DNA from: Myotis daubentonii
Lineage: Eukaryota > Chordata > Mammalia > Chiroptera > Vespertilionidae
Direction: 5' to 3'
Assembly: GCF_963259705.1 (NCBI RefSeq)
Contig: NC_081847.1
Coordinates: 69,771,754-69,835,753 of the forward strand
DNA: 64,000 nt
Under the pieces are notes generated by a model. It had not been told where the DNA came from. It saw nothing but the letters and a program-made list of their open reading frames with translations, and ran no database searches. Position numbers and translations under genes: made by a program. This document shows, in pieces, positions 33,601-46,100 of the stretch; the first letter of the stretch is position 1; each line of letters starts with the position of its first letter.

Positions 33601-36600
33601 TCAGTGTCTTCATCTGCAAAACAGGGAGATCCTATCAGCCCTACGGGATGCCAGGCACAACCTCATTTGTCTCATTTGCCCCTTTATCCCCAGGGCCTAG
33701 CACAGAGCAGCACAGAGAAGGCACTCCGTTAATGGCTGGGCATAAAGGAATGAATGGAGGGATGGCTAGAGGAAAAGCAAGCTGCAAACTATTTGAACCT
33801 TCCCACACACAATCACCCACGAGGACCGAGGCTGGTCAGGGGCAAGGCCGGTGTTGACTTAGCAGTTTAGGGTTAGGGAAAGGCACTAAATGGGACTCAG
33901 GAGACTGGCTGCACTGCCTACTATGGCCGTGTGCTCAGCCCTTCGCCGTTTCCCACAGCCTTCAGCTCCACGACCACAGTAACTATGAAAAGAATAGCGC
34001 TGGCCAGTGTGGCTCCGTTGGTTGGAGCATCGTCACATATACGTGATGAAAGGTTGCTGGTTCGCCGAAACCGGTTTGGCTCAGTGGATAGAGCATCAGC
34101 CTGCGGACTGAAAGGTCCCGGGTTCGATTCCGGTCAAGGGCATGTACCTGGGTTGCGGGCACATCCCCAGTAGGGAGTGTGCAGGAGGCAGCTGATCGAT
34201 GTTTCTCTCTCATCGATGTTTCTAACTCTCTATCTCTCTCCCTTCCTCTCTGTAAAAAATCAATAAAATATATTTAAAAAAAAAAAAAAAAAAAATAGAA
34301 AGGTTGCTGGTTCAACTCCCAGTCAGGACATGTACCTAGTTTGCAGGTTCGCCCCCTGGTTGGGGCACAGTACGGAAGGCAACTAATCTATGTGTCTCCT
34401 CTCTCTCTCTCTCCCCCCTCCCTCCCTACCCCTCTCTCTAAAATTAAGCATATCCTCAGGTGAGGATTAACTAATTTTTTTAATAAGAAGGGCTGCCACC
34501 TATGCTCAAATCTGTGAATCCCCTCCTCCAGTCCACACCAGTGGCAGGCATTAGTCACACCCTTTCCCAGGTAAGCACACAGAGGCCACGGAGGCCCAGC
34601 GACCTGTCCAGGGTCACACAGACAGAATCAGTAGCAGTGGACTCCTCTCAGACCTGTGCAGTCCCACTGGGTGTCATCATCCCCATTCAGCAGATGAGGA
34701 AACTGAGGCCCATAGAAGTTTGGTAATGCAGCCAAGGCCCCATTGAAGGGTCATGTCAGGGCTTTGGTGGCCTCGCCTCCCTGGGCCTTGGTTTCCCCTC
34801 TGGGAGGTGGGGAAAGGGCCCCTCTTCTCCTGCGGGGGGGGGGGGGGGCGGGGGGGTTGGGGGCAGAGCCTCAGGCTGAACCCTGCCCACCAGGCGGCTT
34901 TGTCCTGCCGCACAAAGAGCCCTTGCTTGGCATTCGAGGCCTTTGTGGGCTACGCAGCCTGGCGGCACCCGCCTGCGTTATCAGCTCAGGAAGCGTCAGC
35001 CAGGGCTGGCAGGGCCTCTCTGGGCTGCCGCCCGAGACATGTGCTGGACACGGGCCTTTCAGGCCTGGAGCCGCCACACAAAGGCCCGGGAAGACGGCAG
35101 AACAAAGGGCTTTTTCACTGGGCAGCTGAAAGCCGCAGATTAGTTCCTGCATGCTGTGCAGGCAGGGCGGGAGCGGGCAACCAGCGGCTCCTCCCCCAGA
35201 CCCACTAGATGCAGCATCACTCGCCCAAGTCCCTGATCTGGGGGCTTCCACGCCCAGGCAGCCAGAGAGCCTCATGACCCAGAGCCCACCCCTTTTCCCT
35301 GCTCAGAATTCCTCCTGCCCTCCCCCCCCCCACCACCACCGCCCCCGGTCCCTGTCCAACCTCTGAATCCTGTGCCCTGCGTGTCCTGGTGCCTAACTCT
35401 CCCCTTCCCAGTTCTAACCATTTTGCATCATTTTCCCTTTTCTGAATAATTCTCACCACCTACCTTTGCACCCTCTGTTCCCCCTGCCCCATAAACAGCT
35501 TCCCCCTTCTCAGGCCCAATTCCAGGGTCACTGCTTACAGAAACATAAGAATCGTATATCCAGCGAGTGTTAGCTCCCTTCAGTGACTCTGCCTACTTCC
35601 AGCCTCGCAACAACCGTTACCCAGTTACCCAGTGAAGAGGCTGAGGCTCAGAAACGCTGAGGCTGCCAGTGGGCACCCAGCAGGCACCCAGTGCAGCTGA
35701 GATGCAAACCCAGAACCTTTCCACCCTCCTCTGGTGGAAAGGCTTGCTCTGCTCCTTGTGCCTCCCAAGCAGGTGTCCTTCTTGGCGATAGGGCAGGGTG
35801 GGGCGAGGGGCATGGTGTGGGTTCCACCTGGTGCCAGGGCACCTCAGTCAGCCCCGCCCTGCCTCCATCAGGTATGCCATTGACCGAGAATCGGATTTGG
35901 ACCAGATCTTCGACATCGATGCGGACACAGGTGCCATCGTGACGGGCAAGGGACTGGACCGTGAGACCGCCGGCTGGCACAACATCACGGTGCTGGCCAT
36001 GGAGGCAGGTAAGCTAGGGCAAGGGGGCAGGATGGAGAGAAGGGTGAAGGCTGGGGGGCAGGGTGAGGCGGGGCAAAGAGGAAGAACCCTGCAAAGATGG
36101 CAGGGTGGGAGGAAAGCAAAAGTCAATGGGCAGGCCCAGCCGCTGTGGCTCAGTTGTTGAGTGTTGACGTATGAACCAGGAGGTCATGGTTTGATTCCCA
36201 GTCAGGTCACATGCTCCAGTTGCAGGCTCAATCCCCAGTAGGGGGCGTGCAGGAGGTAACAATGAATGACTCTCATCATTGATGTTTCTCTCTCTCTCTC
36301 CCTTTCCCTTCCTCTCTGAAATCAATAAAAATATATATTTTTAAAAGTCAACGGGCAGGAACAGAGAAATGTGGGAAGGATCCAGGCCAAAATAGCAGGG
36401 CCAGTCTTGAGGCTGGTTTCTTCCCTCAGCATTTATTGAGCACCCACTGCATACCAAGCCCTGTGTTAGAGGCTGAGGATACAGCCCTGAACAAGACAGA
36501 CAGGCTTCTGTCTTCCTGGGGGAAGCGAGCCTGTGAACAAATGGAGAGAAAAGGTGGACATCGAGTCAAGGGAGAGAAGAGAGCAGGGGAAGGCGGGGGC

Positions 36601-37134
36601 TGGGGGAGTTGTTTCTCTTAAGAGAAGGCCTCTCTGGGAAAGAGGCATTTCAACAGAGACCTCAGTAAACTGAGGAGTCATGCTGCTATCTAAGGGAAGA
36701 GTGTTCCGGCAGGAGGAACAGCCAGTGCAAACGCTCTGAGGTGGCAGTTTGCTTGGCCTGTTGGAGGGTCAGCAAGGAGGCCAGTGTGTAGTGAGGGCAG
36801 AGTGGTCAGTCATTGTAGGGTCTTCGGCCTTTATTCCAAGTGAGGTGGGAGTCGGTGGGGAGAGCAGAGAAGGGACAAAGTCTGACAGGGTGCCTCTGGC
36901 TGCTGCATTGAGAATGGAAAGCAGGGATCCGCTAGTCAAATGCCAGGGTGCAAGGAGGACACGCCAATGGCCTGGCCCAGGGCAGGAGCTATGGAGGAGG
37001 GAAGAAGTGGTCAGCTTTCAGAGACAGGATGAAGGGAGAGCCCCAGGACCTGCCGCAGGATGGTGTGGAACTAAGAGATGGAGAGAAGTCAAGGAGGGCT
37101 CCCAGGTGCTTGGCCTGAGTTTCCAGAAGAGGAA

Positions 37135-37180
<46 letters not shown>

Positions 37181-40100
37181 ACAGGCACACTTTGCTGCCG
37201 CTGGGAAGGAGTGTGAACTGGGAAAGAAAGGCGGGGGAGTCCTGAGACATGGGGTCCAGATAAGTAAGGCCATTGAGGTGAGGAGCTAAGAGCAGAGGGA
37301 TTCACGGAGCCGCAGGAGAGGGGAGAGGGCAGCTGCAGGCCTCCACCATAGCCACACGAGGCTGCCCCGACCTGCTCTCCAAGCTCCCACACCCTGGCAG
37401 CTGTCAAGGTCTCAGAAGCCAGCAGAGCCGCCAGTCAGCAATCATGACAACAGGAGTCCTCTGTCTCTGAGCCTCAGGCGGCCGATTTTCAAACTCCCCT
37501 CCTCACCTCCTAGGCCCCAAGCCCCTCCTGGCCCTTTGAGCCTCCTGCCTTCTCCTCCTTCCGCAGCTGCCCTCCCACTTTGCAGGCCCCACCAGCCGTC
37601 CCAGGGCTGGGGCCGAGGAAGTCCCTAGGCTGAAGTTCCCTTCGTCTCTTTCAACTTCAGTTTAAAAGAAAATACAAAGCTGGCTCAAACCTCAGTGCCT
37701 GCTGCTCCCAAGCCTTTGAATCCACTCTGCCACCACATGAAAGGCCGATAACAAAGGTGGCTGGAGAGGAAGTGGCGGCTGGGCTGGGGGGGAAGACAGC
37801 TCCCCCCTTTGCCTCCCTGAACCTGCTCCCTGGGCAGCCAGGGGGACTGGCCAGGCTGCTGGACAGAGATGCCTCCTCTCCCTCCCACAAACATCTCCTC
37901 CAGCAGCCGTCACACCACCTGATGGCCCACCACAGCACAGCCGCTCCTGCGGGAAGTGGGTCCCTGTCAGAGAGCAGCTAGAGTAGCATAGAAAGGCCGC
38001 ATCACATCGCTGCCGTGCCACCGGAGGAAGAGTGTGAGGGACTCTCCCCCATAAACATTGTACAGTGTTTACCTAATACACGTTCAGGACTGGTCGCTTT
38101 CTAGCCATTACTTTTCTCGAATCATAATCAGTAACAGAGCAGCACCCATTTTACTTTGGGAAAATTGAGGCTCCGAAAGTTAGGAGACGTGCCCACGGAT
38201 GTGCAGTGACAGAGCTGGGATTTGGACCAAGTCTACCCGGCTCCCAACATAGTATTGCTGTGTGGGCCCCCTTCCCCTGGTACTCGCTGCTCTCTGCGCC
38301 CACCCCTGTCCCACCCACCAGTCCCCAACTACTGACCATGGGGAAGGGGAAGACTGGTCACTGGGCTAGAGACACCCCCACCTCTGAGCTGCATTCCGTA
38401 ACCCCTGCCCAGCCCTCACCAGGATACTCATCAGTGGGGAAAGGAGTGGCTCCCACTGCACAGTGCTGGTGGAGGATTAAGTAGGAAAATGCAAGGAGAG
38501 AACTTAGCCCAGTGCTTACTAAGTGCTCAGTTAGTGGGACCTATCGATCTTGACTATGCACGTCCCTTACGCACCAACTCTGTGCCAGGCACTGTACAGT
38601 GACGTGCTCACTGAATCTTCCCCCTAAGAGGTGTCGCGTCTGCTGTATCCCCAGTATGTGGACGGGGACACTGAGGCTCAGAGAGGTGAAGCCATTGGTC
38701 CAAATCTCCAGCCCCAGCCTGTCTGACTCCAGAGCCCAGCTCTCATCCATTGCCCCTCAAGTCAATTCCTTAGTGCCCGGCAGAGGTTCCGGGGGGAACA
38801 GCGATGGCCCCAAGGTCACAGAGCAAGTCCCTGTGCGGCCAGGGCTCCCCCCCACGCCTGTGCTGGCAGCCTGCGGGAGCCCCCGTGCAGTGCCGAGGGT
38901 CCTGCCCTCCTGCTCCTCGGGCTGAAGCATCCATTTGACTTCCACGGAAGCAGGGGATGCTCAGGGGTCCCCATGCCCGCCTGCTCTGGGTGCAACAAAC
39001 CTAAGGTGACAAGCATCAGAGGGGAAATATTTATACACAGCGGCCGAGCTGCGCAAGCCCCTCAGAGAGCAGCGTGGGAGGTGGGAGCGCCGCCTGTCAC
39101 ACTGGATTACCTCCAGACTCCCAGGCCACTTAGTATGCTGTCTCCCCTCTCCATTCCGCCCATGCCGACGCTCCTTCCCTGACATTATCTTTAACGTTTT
39201 GTAATCATGAAATATTAATGACCGATATTGAATTTAAAGTACAATTTGTGTCTGAATCCTTCGGTGGAAAGGGCAGTTGTAAAGGGACAGCCTTCAAAGA
39301 GAGGGGGGGTGGGGTGCCGGGGACTGCATCCGGCTCCCTCCTCCAGGGTCGGCAGGCCCTAGGCTGGTCTGGAGGGCAGGCATCCGTGCCCAGGAGAGCC
39401 AAGCCTTCATCATTAGCCAGACGCTTCCCCATCCCAGTCACCCCAAGCCAAGTCGCCTCTTACGGCACCCCATTTTCCCTTTACCCCAGAGCCTGTGTTG
39501 TGATTTCTAATGTGCTCTCGGGAGTATCCAGTCAGTCTCTCTTCCCCAGGAAACAATGCCTTCTCCAGGGCAGGGTCTCGTCTGTGTCTGCAGCAGTCAC
39601 ACCGGGCCAGGCAGGTAGTAGGCGAGTGTAAATGTTTAATGAATGAATGGCTAAATGGGCGCGCCCACCAGTTAGGACATGATGGAGAGGAACGGGCTCC
39701 GCTGCTTGCTTCCAGCTGTGTGAGTTTGAGCAGGTCACACCCCTCTCGTTGCCTTCGTTTTCTCATCTATAAAATGGTACCGCATTGGATAACTATTAGC
39801 GACAGCCGTTTCTATTTATTTGAGGCTTACGATATGCCAGACGGCATGCCGTAAGCTTTATCATGCCGAGTGCTTTATATAAAACATCTCGTGTTGTGTG
39901 CATTAGAATTCACGCACGGAAGGCGCCTAGCACAGTTCCTGACACACAGCAGGTGCTTTCACGGCCAGAGAACGAGTCTGAGGGGAGAGGGATGTCGGAG
40001 ATGATGGTTTCCAGCCTCCTCACCCCCAGCCCATTTCATCGCTGGGGAGACTGAGCCCAGGGAAGGGAAGCAACTTGCCCAAATCCACCGATGAGGTGGC

Positions 40101-43100
40101 TTTCTGACCCCCAGGCCTGTGCTCCTTAGGAGGACAAGATGGGGGTGCCTGCGGGGCTGGAGGAAGGACCAGGGGTGGGGTGAGGGGTTGCAGTGGTTTG
40201 AGGGGCAGAGAGCACTTTTCCTCCCGGGAGAACCCTCGCACACCATGTCTCCCTCAACCAGCATTCTCTCGGGGCCCCTCACCCACCTGCCCAGGGCTGG
40301 GCACTGAGACCTGGGGGTACACAGGGCCACTGACCTTGGGAGCTCACAGTGGGCAGGGGAGAGACATGTCAACAGTGAGTGGAATCAGGGGGCAGTGGGC
40401 ACTCGGGAGGAGCGGGGAGGGTGCCCAGCCAGAGGGAAAGAGGCAGGAAGCTTTCGCAGAGGAGCGGACGTCTGAGCTGGGTCTCCAAAGCCAAAGAAGC
40501 CTTTCTGAGCAGAAAGGAGGGCCGGGTGCTCCCAACACAGAGGCCCCTGTGTGCACAGGCCTGGAGGCCTGCTGAGAAGGAGCACACGGGGCGTCCGAGG
40601 CTGGGCTGGCGCAGGCGGGGCGAGGGAGCACGCAGAAGTCACCGATGTCCTGTGAGCTGGGCGGCTCCTGGAGACGGCAGGAATCGGTGAGCAGAAGCTG
40701 ACCTAGTCAGATGTGCGGTCCCCAACATTCGCTCGGGTTCAGAGGGGAGGGCAGACAGGAGAGGGGAGGGCAGACAGGAGAGGGGAGGGCAGACAGGAGG
40801 GGACCCGCCTGGAGCAGGAGAAAGATGGGGCTGCGAGGAAGACCCGGCTTAGATGCCTGTGGGCGCGCCGGCCGGCTGGGCAGGCAGGGCCAGGACGGGT
40901 GGAAGAAGTGCCAGGGAGGCCGAGAGTGGAGAAGAGGTTTGGCTCAGCCCTGCATGGAGGGGCCACTTTGGGAGGCAGTGACCTCCCCATCACCAGGGGG
41001 GTATAAATCGGGCCTGGGCTCCTCTTGAACTAGGCAACCCCTGGGATCCTCTGCCACCTCAGCTGCCTGACATGCCGGGAACAAGGGTTTCGTGATGTCC
41101 ATCCATAGAGTCTCCACAGGACTGCCCGGAACGTCAGGACCACTCAGCCCTAGGGAGGAAAACCTCCCCACAGCCCCAATTCTAGGGCCCCCACTGCACC
41201 CAGACGTCCTCTCCTACCCTCGGGAGGACTGAACCGCCCCCCAACAAGATCAAAGCCTCCAGGCTCCTTGGGGAAGCCAAACAGATCATCAAAGTCCCCG
41301 AGAGACAGAGAAGGGCACCTGACCTCCCACTTCCACTGGAGATGAGTGGGGACAGGGCAGGGCGTGCGCAGAGTCCCCCCGTGACAGCCCTGAAGCCCCT
41401 CCCCTGAGCACCCCCACCTGCTCACCCAGCCCCCCTCACCGTCCCGCCTGCTTGTCTTGGCCGGCTGGTAATTGGGATGATAAATCTTCCTGCCCAGCTG
41501 GCCAGCTCTAATCAGAGCCCGGTGTTTTTCGATGCAATTTAATTCCTTTGGGAGGAGGAGGGGCTGATAGATGGTGCAGAAGAGGGTCCAGCTCTGCTCC
41601 TGCCCCCACCACAGCCAGTGAGCGGGAAGGAGGTACCTCGGAGCTGCCCCTCCCGCCCTCTCCCCACTCTCATCTCCTCTCTCCCACTCTTGCAGCCTCG
41701 ATCTCTTTCTCTCTGGGCTTCTGTTTCTCTCACAGCCACGGAGAACTTCCACGTCCAACTCCATTTGTTTTACTGATGAGAAAACCTTGGTCCAGCGATA
41801 GAGAAAGGAACAGGGCCACGCAGCAATGGGTGCTGGGGTTACAGCAGTAAACACAACAGACAAAAATTCTGCCGACTTCCTAGCGGGAGAGGTGGGCAAT
41901 GGGCAAGGTAGGCAGGTAGAAACATGGGGGTGTTGATGTGTGCTGTGGGGAGAAATATAGCCGGGGAGGGGTGTCAGGTGGGAGAGTAAGAGGCAAGTTT
42001 AAATAAGGTCATCAGGACTTCACCTGATTGGTTTAACAATGGGTTTCACATTACTTCCTAGTTAGATCTCAACCTAAAGGTCACTTACTCCAGAGAACAC
42101 ATCCCTGTACACCGCCCCCAAGGGCGGGACCCCCTGCTCCATGCTCTCACAGCTCCTGAACTTTATCCCTCAACTCTTTTCAGGGTCTGGAGTAATGTCT
42201 GTCCCTGCCACTAGACTGAGAGACCATGTTGGTCTTGCTCACTGTTGTGTCCTTGGTACACAGAAGGTGCTCAATCCGTAATTGTCAGCAAAAACCAGAG
42301 GTCTCAGCTCCAAATTGCTCAGTCCATTCCTCCATCTGTTATGCATAAGGGACCCGGGGCGCAAAGTGTAAGAGGCCCACCCACACTGCACAGCCATTCT
42401 CTGCCCCAAGTCTGGTCTCTTCCTGAAGCACCCACTGAACTGCTGGGCCCCTCGGCCCCCAGGGCGTCACCTGCCACCTCCCAGATTAATGGGGAGCCAG
42501 CACAGGGAAGAACCACCAGGCCGAAGCACGTTTAATTTTAATTTAGGAATCGCTAAGGCTGCAGGCCTGCTCAGCTCTGGGCTGTCAATCAGCCTTCCTC
42601 AAGGCTGCATCAATTAGTTTAAAAATATTGAATGTAATTTTGCCTGACACAACATATTGCAGCTACTGCAAAATATAATTTATTTTAGAAGAAGAAATAA
42701 TTAAACTAATTTGCATGTCAGTCAGCTGAACTGAGATGCCAAAGGCAGGGGGGAGACCCAGGGGGGATCTGGCCCCTGGAGAGGGCACCTGCTGCTGGGC
42801 ATTGGGTGGGGTCACTGTGGGCCTGGGTCTGAGCAGTAGGTGCCTCTGGATGGACAAATATCCAGGCAGCTAGAGGGCCCACTGGCATTGTACCTAGACC
42901 AAGCACTGGACTTGGAGTCAGGAGACTTAGAACCCAACCCAGCTCTGCCGGTGACTTGCCTGGGGCTTTGGATAAAGTCCTGCCCCTCTCTGGGCCTCAG
43001 TTTTCTCATCTACAAAATGGGTTTAACAAGACCTCCTTAACAGGTTGTTTCGAGAATGAAATGAGGTCATAGATAAGAAAGTTTGTTATAAATTGGAAAG

Positions 43101-46100
43101 TCCTGCACAGAGGTGAAAATTAATGCATGGGTGGGTTCCTTGTTTTATACCAGAAATATTTAAGGTGGTAAACGTGTGAATTATTATTATCAACTTTTAC
43201 AAATGATGTTAACCTGGGAAGAAGGCAGTCAGAGGTGAGACATCAGGCTGGACGCCCCCACCTGCCAGTCACTCCAGGGCGGTGGTTGGCAGCCCTTGCT
43301 ACACACTGGGCTCCTGGAACTGTTAAAAAAAATGGCAGTGCTGCCCTGACCGGTTTGGCTCAGTGGATGGAGCGTCGGCCTGCGGACTGAAGGGTCCCAG
43401 GTTTGGTTCCGGTCAAGGGCATGTACCTTGGTTGCGGGCACATCCCCGGTGGGGGGGTGTGCAGGATGCAGCTGATCGATGTTTCTCTCTCATCGATGTT
43501 TCTAGCTCTCTATCCCTCTCCCTTCCTCTCTGTGAAGAAACAATAAAATATATATTTTTAAAAAACAACAAAAAATGGCAGTGGCCAAGCCTTGGGCATC
43601 TGTGTGTTTTAAAGGCTTCCCAGGTGACTAATTGCAGCCGGCTGGAGACTGCTGTGATGTCAGGGGCACTGGGTCTTGATTTCAGGGTGGCCCACAAGCT
43701 CTGGGGGTTCCAGGCCAGCCCCCAATTTCGGGGTCCCTGGGATAAGCTTTGCAGGTGGCGATGTTGGCAGAGTAGAGGCTCACCTCCTCCGGTTGATTCA
43801 GCTGCCCTGCCCCTTAGATCTGAGACCCTCACTCATGCCCAAGGGCTCAGGGCTTTCTCCGGAGGTGACCTGTGACATTTTAAAAGGGAAGGCGGAACAG
43901 CACCAGAATGGTAATTACGTGGGGCGGGAAGGAGGCCATGTTAACTAACCATGTCGTGTAAACATTTCACAATCTATACGTGTATCAGGTCCTCACACAT
44001 TGTACACCTTCAGCTCACACCATGTCACATGACAGTGATATCGCAACAAAGCACGAACGTCTCAAAAAGAAGAGGGAGGAGATACCAGCAGGACCTAAAG
44101 AAATGGCGCCATAGGGGGCTTCTTCTGCTGTGGCCAGTCCTCCCGCAGGGTGGCTGCCCACGGACGGGGAACTTGTCCTGAGGGCTCCTTTCTGCGTGCC
44201 CGCAGGACTCTGTCTCTTCTCTGGTCCCTGTGCCACCCCCACTGCAGGGGAGGGTGCCCCCCTACCCTCCCTCTGCCTCCGCGGGTAGAGAGGTGCCTGT
44301 TCCTGGCACAGCCTCACCCTCCCCGACTCCAGAAAGCACCACCATCTGTCTGTCTAAGTTCTCCAACACCGCGCTCTTAAAAATAACGGCTCTCCCGGCA
44401 TTCCCAGTCACGACTCCCATCTCTCACCCCTGGAAAAGCCCCCCTAATCGCCGAAGCAGCAGATCCGAGTGAGCTGAGAGGATAAGGTGCCCCCGGCTAA
44501 GGGGAGCTCCAGAGAGGGGTCAGGGTCTGAGTTAATTAAAGACTCAACTGCTTCCTTTGAGGTGGCTGCACCTGCCTCCCCGTCTCCCTTCCTCTCTATC
44601 AACACACAGGCAGCCGCAGCCCACATCCAGCGGCCCGGGGTTCAGAGGAAGAGGCAGCCAACCAGTTCCACTCCCCCCAAAACTCCCGGGGCTCCTGGCT
44701 GCCTGGAAGCTTCCAGGTTGCCTCCAGAATAGTTCTCTGCCAGGCAGGCCAAAGACCCAGCCCTTGAATCCCTGCTTGAACGGGGGTAGTTTCCTGTCCC
44801 AGAGGATGTCCTTGAAGGGGAATGAAGTCACGGCTAAGATAGCGGAGGACCGGGCACCAGTGAGCACACAGAGGTCTGGGTGCAGCTAGGAAGGGCCAAC
44901 ATTCTGGGTGTTGCTCAGAGAGGACAGGCTGGGCGAGGGGTCCCAACCTCCTAGTCACTTGATGTCACTGCTGAACAGCCCTGAGAGTGTTTGCTTATGC
45001 AGCAGGTCCTTATGCAGCACCTGCTGTGTTACATGCACAGTTTCAAGGGCTTTACAGATAGTAACTCAGTCTGTCCCCTTAGCCAGCCCATAGCTACTAA
45101 CCCCCTTTTGCTGGTGAGAAAACTGAGGCACAGAGAAGACAACTCACGTCTCATGGATCACACAGTGGCTAAATGACGGTGTTGGGCCCTAGCTGGTTTG
45201 GCTCAGTGGATAGAGCATCGGCCTGCAGGCCAGAGGGTCCCAGGTTCAATTCCAGTCAAGGGCACGTACCTTGGTTGCAGGATCCTTCCTGGCCTGGGCC
45301 CTGGACCGGGCACATGCAGGAGGCAACCAATCAATGTGTTTCTCTCACATTGATGTTTCTCTCTGCCTTTCCCTCTCTCTTCTACTATCTCTAAAATCAA
45401 AGGGAAAATATCCTGGGGTGAGGATTAACAACAACAACAACAAAGTGATGGTGTTGGGATCAGAACCAGGAGGCTCCAGAGTTCTAGACCTTAATCACTA
45501 TGCTCCCTTCGCTCTCTGGTGTGGAAACTCATATCGAGAGGAAAGGTCTTACCCAAGATCAAGCATGGGGTCAAGGACCGAGCCCTGCCGGGAACTCAAA
45601 CCTCTTTCCATCTGAATCCTTCCGGGTTTCATTCATTTGTTCAACAAATGTATTAGGACCTACTCTGCGTCGTGTCCCACAGTGTTGAAGTCATACGACA
45701 GAAGCCTTGACCTCAAAGACATCACAGTGGGAGGAGTGGGGACTTGATGGTTTTGCTGAGGACCCAGGCCGAGACCGGAGGTGGACTTGTCACGCCCTCT
45801 CAGGGTCAGGTCTTGAAAGACAGAGATTTGGGGCTCAGTTGCCAGCTGACCACATCTTTAAACTTTTCCATGTTGGAGTTTCTCTTCGGCACCATGGGGA
45901 TATAATTGTACCAAACCACAGGGTTTCTACAAGGATGCCTAAAATAATGGGCATGACTGCTCCAGGTGTGTTCTGTCCACTCCATGGTGATGGACAGAGC
46001 TGGCGACAGTGCTGGTAGTGTTGTTGGAGGCGGGAGTGGGGTGGTGGTGTGATGGTGATGATGGTGGGGGTGAGGTGGTGATAGTGATGAGGGTAGAGAT

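Larger units (their letters stand above)
26435..35871 (+). other. CDH22: CDH22 intron, 9.4 kb
   Basis: Contains an L2 3' end (about 27170-27660), a purine-rich stretch (27655-27860), ancient repeat copies (about 28340-28540, 29640-29990, 30440-30620), a 244-bp Helitron, MIRs (about 28700-28800, 30778-30910, 31520-31690, 31795-31920, 34670-34760), a 151-bp hAT MITE, the nested SINE pair at 33997-34483 and a GC-rich stretch at 34860-35230 with clustered ACAAAG/CTTTGT motifs. 32640-33330 is unique, GC-rich and not coding. Confidence 0.7.

Noticed and set aside
34064..34140. tRNA gene-like A and B boxes
   Set aside because: These are the tRNA-derived head of a VES SINE with a CT-rich body and A tail, not a functional tRNA gene; no complete cloverleaf was found.
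41150..41899. 249-codon minus-strand frame
   Set aside because: No domain, no conserved motif and no splice context recognised; the DNA is intronic and partly a candidate non-coding element. Cross-species comparison would settle it.
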